DNA of 9,838 nt. Origin: Frankia sp. (GTDB lineage Bacteria; Actinomycetota; Actinomycetes; Frankiales; Frankiaceae). This document shows positions 5,400 through 9,838 of this stretch, piece by piece (the first letter of the stretch is position 1; every line of letters starts with the position of its first letter). Both the position numbers and the translations under genes were made by a program. The notes beneath the pieces were generated by a model. It was given only the letters and a program-made list of their open reading frames with translations. It was not told the origin of the DNA and did not search any database. The stretch covers positions 1 to 9,838 of the forward strand of contig JADGHD010000142.1 in NCBI GenBank assembly GCA_019689615.1. Direction: 5' to 3'.

Positions 5400-7124
5400 A
5401 TGAGCGGCGAGACGGTGACCGACGACAGACCCATCAACTTCGCGAACATCCTGGAGCTCATCGCCGACGCGGTACCCGACCGGCTCGCGCTGGTCGCCCC
5501 ACCGGCCCGGCTCACCTTCGCCGAACTGGACGCCCGGGCGGACCGGACCGCCCGGCTGCTGCGTGGCGGCGGCGTCCAGGCCGGCGAACACGTAGGGATC
5601 TACAGCGTCAACCGGGCGGAATGGGTCGAGTCGATGCTCGGCTGCCTGAAGCTGCGCGCGGTCCCGATCAACGTCAACTTCCGGTACGTGCCGGCGGAGC
5701 TGCGCTACCTCGCCGACAACGCCGACCTGGTCGCGATGGTCGTCGAGCGGCGCTACCTGCCGACGCTGGCCGCAGCGCTGCCGGACGCGCCGCTGCTGCG
5801 GCTGGTGGTCGTGCTGGAGGACGGCACCGACCCGGCGGACGACGGCGGGATCGGCGCGCTCACCGCCGCTGGCGGCCCGCTCGCCGACCGGGGCCTGCGC
5901 GTCATCGGCTACGAGGACCAGCCGGACGACGACGGCCCCGTCCGGATCCCGCGCAGCGCCGACGACCACTTCGTGCTCTACACCGGCGGCACCACCGGGC
6001 TGTCCAAGGGCGTGATCTGGCGGCACGAGGACCTGTTCCACGCCGCGATCAACCGGCCGCTGGCGGACGGCTCGGTCGCCCAGCGGCTGACCGACCTGCT
6101 CGCGCACACCAGCAACCCGCCGCTGAAGTACATGACGATGGCGCCGCTGATGCACGGCGCCGCCGAGTTCGCGTCGCTGATCAGCATCGCCACCGCCGGC
6201 ACGATGGTCCTCTGGTGCGAGCGGCACTTCGACGCCGACGGGGTGCTCACGCTCGCCGCCGCGGAGAACTCCACCTCGATCACGGTCGTCGGGGACGCGA
6301 TGGCCCGCCCGATCGTCGACGCACTGCGGGCGAACCCCGGCAAGTACGACCTGTCCGGGCTGATGGTGGTGGCCAACAGCGGCGCGCCCATGTCCAGCCA
6401 GGTCCGCGAGGAGCTGACCGAGCTGCTGCCGAACATCTTCATCCTCGACTCCTACGGCGCGTCGGAGCTCGGCCACAGCGGCAACGAGTCCGGCGGCCGG
6501 CGGGTCTTCGCGCTGACCCCGGACACCGCGGTCCTCGACGAGCACCTGGAGCCGGTGGCGCCCGGCTCGCCGGAGCCGGGGCGGATCGCCCGGCGCGGGC
6601 CGATCCCGCTCGGCTACTACAAGGACAAGGCGAAGACCGACGCCACGTTCCTCCACGACGCCCGGGGCGTGCGCTGGGTGGTGCCCGGCGACCTGGGCCT
6701 GGTCCGCGAGGACGGCACGGTGCTGCTGCTCGGCCGGGGGAGCACGGTGGTCAACACCGGCGGCGAGAAGGTCTTCCCCGACGAGGTCGAGGACGCGCTG
6801 AAGACGCACGAGGCGGTCTTCGACTGCGCCGTCGTCGGCGTGCCGGACGAGCGGTTCGGCGAGCGGGTGGTCGCGCTGGTGTCCCTGCGCCCGCAGGCGC
6901 CGGGCGGCGAGCCGACCCCGGCGGAGCTCGCCACCCACTGCCGCCAGCACATCGCCGGCTACAAGGTGCCCAAGGAGATCCACATCGTGGACTCGATCCG
7001 CCGCAACCCGGCCGGCAAGCCGGACACGGTCTGGGGGCGCCAGACCGCGAGGCGGCTGTCCGAGGAAGCCGCCCAGGCGGCGGCCAGCCAGGCGCACACG
7101 GCCAACAAGGAGGTACCGGCATGA
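5400..7124 (+). CDS. FadD19-like acyl-CoA synthetase (probable steroid/fatty acid CoA ligase)
   Basis: This 574-aa ANL-superfamily ligase makes an acyl-adenylate from ATP and a carboxylic acid and then the CoA thioester. Motifs in order are the P-loop YTGGTTGLSKG (194-204), SYGASELG (351-358), VPGDLG (428-433), the hinge region LGRGSTVVNTGGEKVFP (444-460) and NPAGKPD with the catalytic Lys540. The stretches INVNFRYVPAELRYLADN, VVLEDGTD and VIWRHEDLF, and the overall length, closely match M. tuberculosis FadD19 as I recall it, a steroid side-chain CoA ligase of cholesterol degradation. An oddity is Ser202 in the P-loop, where almost all relatives have Pro (TGGTTGxPKG). It overlaps the next ligase by ATGA, so the two are translationally coupled. 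The ligase activity is very likely. A steroid substrate is an inference from similarity and from the KstR-like regulator, and other branched or polycyclic acids remain possible. Confidence 0.9.
   Translation: MSGETVTDDRPINFANILELIADAVPDRLALVAPPARLTFAELDARADRTARLLRGGGVQAGEHVGIYSVNRAEWVESMLGCLKLRAVPINVNFRYVPAELRYLADNADLVAMVVERRYLPTLAAALPDAPLLRLVVVLEDGTDPADDGGIGALTAAGGPLADRGLRVIGYEDQPDDDGPVRIPRSADDHFVLYTGGTTGLSKGVIWRHEDLFHAAINRPLADGSVAQRLTDLLAHTSNPPLKYMTMAPLMHGAAEFASLISIATAGTMVLWCERHFDADGVLTLAAAENSTSITVVGDAMARPIVDALRANPGKYDLSGLMVVANSGAPMSSQVREELTELLPNIFILDSYGASELGHSGNESGGRRVFALTPDTAVLDEHLEPVAPGSPEPGRIARRGPIPLGYYKDKAKTDATFLHDARGVRWVVPGDLGLVREDGTVLLLGRGSTVVNTGGEKVFPDEVEDALKTHEAVFDCAVVGVPDERFGERVVALVSLRPQAPGGEPTPAELATHCRQHIAGYKVPKEIHIVDSIRRNPAGKPDTVWGRQTARRLSEEAAQAAASQAHTANKEVPA
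7107..7113 (+). promoter_or_regulatory. Ribosome binding site inside the upstream gene's end
   Basis: AAGGAGG, a near-perfect Shine-Dalgarno sequence, lies within the last codons of the FadD19-like gene, seven bases before ATG 7121. With the ATGA overlap at 7121-7124 it indicates coupled translation of the two ligases and fixes the start of the second. The same reading frame is open far upstream (back to 5621), but only as an artefact of GC bias. Confidence 0.8.
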
Positions 7125-8797
7125 CCACGGTTGCCGAGAACGATGCGAACGGAGCGGTGGGCTCGGCGACGGTCGCGGGCGCGGTGGGCTCGGCTGCCGC
7201 CGCCGCGGCCGCCGCGGCGTCGGGTGGCGAGCTGTTCCGGCCGTCGTTCCTGCCCGACCTGCTGATCGCGGCGCTGGGCCGCAACCCGGACAAGCCGGCG
7301 GTCTACCTCGGCGACGTCGCGCTCACCGCGGCCCAGGTCGCCGCCGAGATCAGCCGGTACGCGCAGGCGTACGCGTCGGTGGGGCTGACGGTCGGCAGCC
7401 GCCTCGCGTTACTGTCGCCGAACCGGCCGGAGGTGCTGTTCACCCTCGGCGCGAACATGATCACCGGCTGCCGGTCCACCTCCCTGCACCCGCTGGGATC
7501 GGTGGAGGACCACGTCTACGTGCTCAGCGACGCCGAGGTCGAGACGCTCATCGTCGACCCGGCGTTCGCCGACCGGGCGGCGGAGTACGTGCGGCGGGTG
7601 CCGACGCTGCGCCAGGTGCTCACCTACGGCCCGACCGGGCTCGGGACCGACCTGCTGGAGCTGGCCGCCGGCTTCTCGCCGCGGCCGCTGCGGGCGCCGG
7701 CGGTGAACCCGGACGACATCGGCGGCCTGACCTACACCGGCGGCACCACCGGGCGGCCCAAGGGCGTCATGGGCACCTACCGCAACGCCGCCGCGATGAC
7801 CCAGATCCAGCTCACCGAGTGGCAGTGGCCGGACGCGCCGCGGTTCCTGATGTGCACCCCGCTCAGCCACGCCGGGGCCGCGTTCTTCATCCCGGTGCTG
7901 CTGCGCGGCGGCTGCCTGGTCGTGCTGCCGTACTTCGAGCCCGGCGCGGTGCTGGATGCGATCGAGAAGTACCGGATCAACGCGACCATGCTGGTCCCGA
8001 CGATGATCTACGTGCTGCTCGACCACCCCAGGCTGGCCACCGCCGACCTGTCCAGCCTGGAGACCATCTACTACGGCGCGGCGGCGATGTCGCCGACCCG
8101 GCTCGCCGAGGCGATCGAGCGGTTCGGGCCGATCTTCTTCCAGTACTACGGCCAGTCCGAGTCGCCGATGACGATCACGGTGCTGCGCAAGGAGGAGCAC
8201 GACCTGTCCCGGCCCGAGCGGCTGGCCAGCTGCGGCCGGCCGGTGCCGTGGCTTCGGGTCGCGCTGCTCGACGACAACGGCAACGAGGTGCCCGACGGCG
8301 AGCCGGGCGAGATCTGCGTGCGCGGCCCGCTGAACTGCGCCGGGTACTGGAAGCTGCCGGAGCAGACCGCCGAGCTGTTCGCCCACGGCTGGCTGCACAC
8401 CGGCGACATCGCCCGCCGCGACGAGGACGGCTACCTCTACATCGTCGACCGCAAGAAGGACATGGTCATCTCCGGCGGGTTCAACATCTTCCCGCGGGAG
8501 GTCGAGGACGTGCTGGCCACCCACCCGGCCGTGGCCGCGGTCGCGGTGATCGGCGTGCCGGACGAGAAGTGGGGCGAGGCGGTCAAGGCGATCGTGGTCC
8601 GCCGCCCCGGGGTCGACACGCCGCAGGACCAGCTTGCCGCCGAGCTGACCGCGCTGGTCCGCGACCGTAAGGGTCCGCACCACGCACCCAAGTCGGTGGA
8701 CTTCACCGACTCCATCCCGGTCAGCCCGCTCGGCAAGCCGGACAAGAAGGCGCTGCGCGCCCGCTTCTGGTCCGGCGCCGGCCGCCAGGTCAACTGA
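7121..8797 (+). CDS. FadD8-like fatty-acid-CoA ligase
   Basis: This is a 558-aa ANL-superfamily ligase. It begins with a low-complexity Gly/Ala tail (about 10-36, nine Ala in a row at 25-33). The enzyme proper starts around residue 38. Motifs are YTGGTTGRPKG (205-215), CTPLSHAGAAFF (245-256), QYYGQSESP (341-349), HTGD (426-429), DRKKDMVISGGFNIFPREVE (443-462) and SPLGKPDKK with catalytic Lys539. Matches such as SLHPLGS, RFLMCTPLSHAGAAFF, IFFQYYGQSESP and the C-terminal DKKALRARFWSGAGR agree closely with M. tuberculosis FadD8 as I remember it. All key residues are present. The physiological substrate of FadD8 proteins is not well defined. Pairing with the FadD19-like gene suggests either two chain-length or stage-specific substrates of one pathway or a two-subunit enzyme. 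The gene ends 72 bp before the ABM-fold gene on the same strand. Confidence 0.9.
   Translation: MTTVAENDANGAVGSATVAGAVGSAAAAAAAAASGGELFRPSFLPDLLIAALGRNPDKPAVYLGDVALTAAQVAAEISRYAQAYASVGLTVGSRLALLSPNRPEVLFTLGANMITGCRSTSLHPLGSVEDHVYVLSDAEVETLIVDPAFADRAAEYVRRVPTLRQVLTYGPTGLGTDLLELAAGFSPRPLRAPAVNPDDIGGLTYTGGTTGRPKGVMGTYRNAAAMTQIQLTEWQWPDAPRFLMCTPLSHAGAAFFIPVLLRGGCLVVLPYFEPGAVLDAIEKYRINATMLVPTMIYVLLDHPRLATADLSSLETIYYGAAAMSPTRLAEAIERFGPIFFQYYGQSESPMTITVLRKEEHDLSRPERLASCGRPVPWLRVALLDDNGNEVPDGEPGEICVRGPLNCAGYWKLPEQTAELFAHGWLHTGDIARRDEDGYLYIVDRKKDMVISGGFNIFPREVEDVLATHPAVAAVAVIGVPDEKWGEAVKAIVVRRPGVDTPQDQLAAELTALVRDRKGPHHAPKSVDFTDSIPVSPLGKPDKKALRARFWSGAGRQVN
7154..7194 (+). repeat. 14-bp direct repeat in the FadD8-like N terminus
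   Basis: GCGGTGGGCTCGGC occurs at 7154-7167 and 7181-7194, exactly nine codons apart, encoding the repeated AVGSA segments ahead of the poly-Ala tract. It marks an in-frame duplication in a dispensable N-terminal tail. Confidence 0.65.
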
Positions 8798-8828
8798 CGA
8801 CCGCCGGCCCGCCGAACCACACCGACAA

Positions 8829-8847
8829 CTACGTGGCCATCACGTAG
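8829..8847. promoter_or_regulatory. Perfect inverted repeat between FadD8-like and ABM genes
   Basis: CTACGTGGCCATCACGTAG has exact 7-bp arms (CTACGTG/CACGTAG) around GCCAT, in a gap of only 72 bp and 22 bases before the ABM gene start. It could be an operator, a small hairpin that modulates translation, or an mRNA processing site. The 7-bp stem is weak for termination. The symmetry is seen directly and the role is unknown. Confidence 0.45.
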
Positions 8848-8869
8848 CGACCAGAGAGGAACCCCGCCG

Positions 8870-9181
8870 ATGCCGGTCATCGTCGCAACCTTCTCCCCGA
8901 AGCCTGAGCACGTGGACGAGGTCCGCGAAGCGCTGCTCGCCGCGGTACCCGAGGTGCACAAGGAGCCCGGCTGCAAGCTCTACGCCGTACACGAGGCCCC
9001 CGGCAAGTTCGTGTTCATCGAGGAGTGGGCCGACGACGACGCGGTCGCCAAGCACGCAGCCTCGCCGGCCCTGGCGGAGATGCTGCAGAAGGTCGACGGC
9101 AAGCTCGCCGGCCCGTTCGACATCGTCATGCTCACCCCGCTGCCGGCCGGCGACCCGGCACGCGGCCAGCTCCGCCCGTAG
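8870..9181 (+). CDS. ABM-fold small protein (putative quinol monooxygenase-like)
   Basis: This 103-aa protein has the antibiotic-biosynthesis-monooxygenase (ABM) dimeric alpha/beta-barrel fold. It shows the family pattern: VIVATFSPKPEHVDEVREAL at 3-22, VHKEPGCKLYAVHEAP at 29-44, FVFIEEWADDDAVAKHAAS at 47-65, then a closing strand GPFDIVMLTP. The conserved His30, Glu51/Glu52, Trp53 and His62 are present. The start is ATG 8870 after AGAGAGGA (8853-8860). Members oxidise quinols or polyketides without cofactor, degrade heme, or have no known activity, so the reaction cannot be named. It follows the two ligases on the same strand and is probably the last gene of their operon. No signal peptide is present. 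The Pro/Gly/Arg tail after residue 90 looks unstructured. Confidence 0.82.
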   Translation: MPVIVATFSPKPEHVDEVREALLAAVPEVHKEPGCKLYAVHEAPGKFVFIEEWADDDAVAKHAASPALAEMLQKVDGKLAGPFDIVMLTPLPAGDPARGQLRP

Positions 9182-9198
9182 CCCGCGGGCGTCGGGCT
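9180..9198 (+). terminator. Small hairpin at the end of the ABM gene
   Basis: AGCCCG (9180-9185) and CGGGCT (9193-9198) form a 6-bp stem around seven bases, overlapping the TAG stop of the ABM gene. A second inverted repeat, CCGGCCG/CGGCCGG (9228-9257, 16-base loop), lies between it and the convergent dehydrogenase stop at 9263. Either could end transcription in this 81-bp convergent gap. Both are modest. Confidence 0.35.
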
Positions 9199-9262
9199 CC
9201 TCGCGGGGCCGGCGGCGTCGCACCTTCCCGGCCGACGAGCGGTTGCCTGGCGGCCGGTTGGG

Positions 9263-9838
9263 TCAGGCGTCGAGCCAGTGCTCGGCCCAGTCGGCGGCGA
9301 TCTCGCCGAAGACGGCCGGGTCGGCGTCGCGGTTGAAGTAGGCGGTGGCCAGCTGGACGGCGCTCGCGCCGGAGCGCAGGAAGTCGGCGACGTCCCGGCC
9401 GGTCGTGATGCCGCCGGCGCCGACGATGTCGATCTCGGCGGGCAGCAGCCGGCGCAGCTGGCGGACCTGGCCGAGGGCGATCGGCCGCAGCGCGGGGCCG
9501 GCCATCCCGGCCAGCTCGACGTCGATCGCCGGCCGGCGCCCATCGGTGTCGTAGGCCAGCGCGTTCGGGAAGGTGTTCACCGCGACGACGTAGCGCGGAC
9601 CGCCACCGCCGGGCGCCCCGCCCTGCTTGGCGAGCACGTCGGCCAGCCCGGCCAGCGCCTCCGGGTCGGAGAACGGCGAGATCTTCACCCCGTAGGGGAC
9701 GCGGCGGGTTGCGCCGGGGCCAGCCGCGCCCGGGGCGGCCGCGGCGGCGTCGGTACCGGCCTGGCCGGGCATCGCGGCCGCCGCGGCCGCCAGCCCCTCG
9801 GCGACGGCGGCGCAGACCCCCCCGGGCTGGCCGCGGTG
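9263..9838 (-). CDS. Class 1 dihydroorotate dehydrogenase-like protein, 5' end outside window
   Basis: The last 191 residues of an FMN-dependent dehydrogenase of the dihydroorotate dehydrogenase (PyrD) class 1 type are visible. The frame is open to the right edge, so the Met at 9772 is internal, not the start. Recognisable elements are YGVKISPFSDP (a beta strand with the FMN-contacting Lys), YVVAVNTFPNALAYD (NSIGNGL in Lactococcus PyrDA), IDIVGAGGITTGRDVADFLRSGASAVQLATAY (the FMN-phosphate-binding loops GAGGI and GA..VQ..TA) and the end helix. An Ala/Gly/Pro-rich insert (about 9701-9793) and a smaller GAPGGGGP insert interrupt the usual fold. The family normally makes orotate for pyrimidines. 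Its convergent orientation suggests it is not part of the ligase operon. A related dihydropyrimidine dehydrogenase-like role is possible. Confidence 0.75.
   Translation of the reverse strand, partial: HRGQPGGVCAAVAEGLAAAAAAMPGQAGTDAAAAAPGAAGPGATRRVPYGVKISPFSDPEALAGLADVLAKQGGAPGGGGPRYVVAVNTFPNALAYDTDGRRPAIDVELAGMAGPALRPIALGQVRQLRRLLPAEIDIVGAGGITTGRDVADFLRSGASAVQLATAYFNRDADPAVFGEIAADWAEHWLDA

Noticed and set aside
5295..7097. Long minus-strand open frame (600 aa) opposite the FadD19-like gene
   Set aside because: It is the complement of a motif-complete ligase, with a Val/Arg/Asp/Gln-rich shadow translation and no ribosome site.
5621..7120. 500-residue upstream extension of the FadD8-like protein in the same frame
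   Set aside because: This part is an out-of-frame reading of the FadD19-like gene. A strong AAGGAGG and the ATGA overlap place the start at 7121.
7409..8683. Minus-strand open frame (424 aa) opposite the FadD8-like gene
   Set aside because: It is an antisense shadow with no motifs. The sense strand carries all ligase motifs.
9263..9772. Complete short gene starting at ATG 9772
   Set aside because: The frame stays open to the window edge with family-like residues upstream, so this Met is internal to a truncated dehydrogenase.

Overview
The window reads as chromosomal DNA from a very GC-rich actinomycete. Third codon positions are almost all G or C, there are GTG starts with GGAGG-type ribosome sites, and the regulator and CoA ligases resemble mycobacterial KstR, FadD19 and FadD8. 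A Frankia/Pseudofrankia-like host fits, but this is inferred from composition and gene style, not from a marker gene. I see no rRNA, tRNA, transposase, CRISPR array or phage gene.

Layout, left to right. A KstR-like TetR repressor lies on the minus strand (790 to 92). A gene-free stretch of about 615 bp follows (791-1405). It holds a KstR-type operator next to the repressor promoter, short tandem repeats, and two strong hairpins that probably end the next transcript. A D-aminoacylase-like amidohydrolase runs leftward (3163 to 1406). A divergent control region (3164-3627) carries a candidate promoter/operator for the amidohydrolase on one side and a second KstR-type operator on the other. Rightward from there come a lipoprotein substrate-binding protein (3628-5046), a hairpin-rich gap of about 350 bp, a FadD19-like acyl-CoA ligase (5400-7124), a FadD8-like acyl-CoA ligase joined to it by an ATGA overlap (7121-8797), and a small ABM-fold protein (8870-9181). 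The 3' part of a class 1 dihydroorotate dehydrogenase-like gene converges from the right edge (9838 to 9263).

How the genes may work together (inference). The two sites at 870-883 and 3400-3413 share 13 identical bases and both resemble the KstR palindrome TNNAACNNGTTNNA. The repressor therefore probably controls itself and the rightward substrate-binding protein/CoA-ligase cluster. The lipoprotein would capture an extracellular ligand, the amidohydrolase may release an acid from an N-acyl or other conjugate, and the two ligases would make CoA thioesters for side-chain or fatty-acyl degradation. A steroid or other polycyclic or branched acid is the most natural guess, based on KstR and FadD19 similarity. 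No ABC permease or ATPase, beta-oxidation enzyme or ring-degrading enzyme is present here, so the substrate is not settled. The individual families are known. What is uncommon is their combination and the control architecture.
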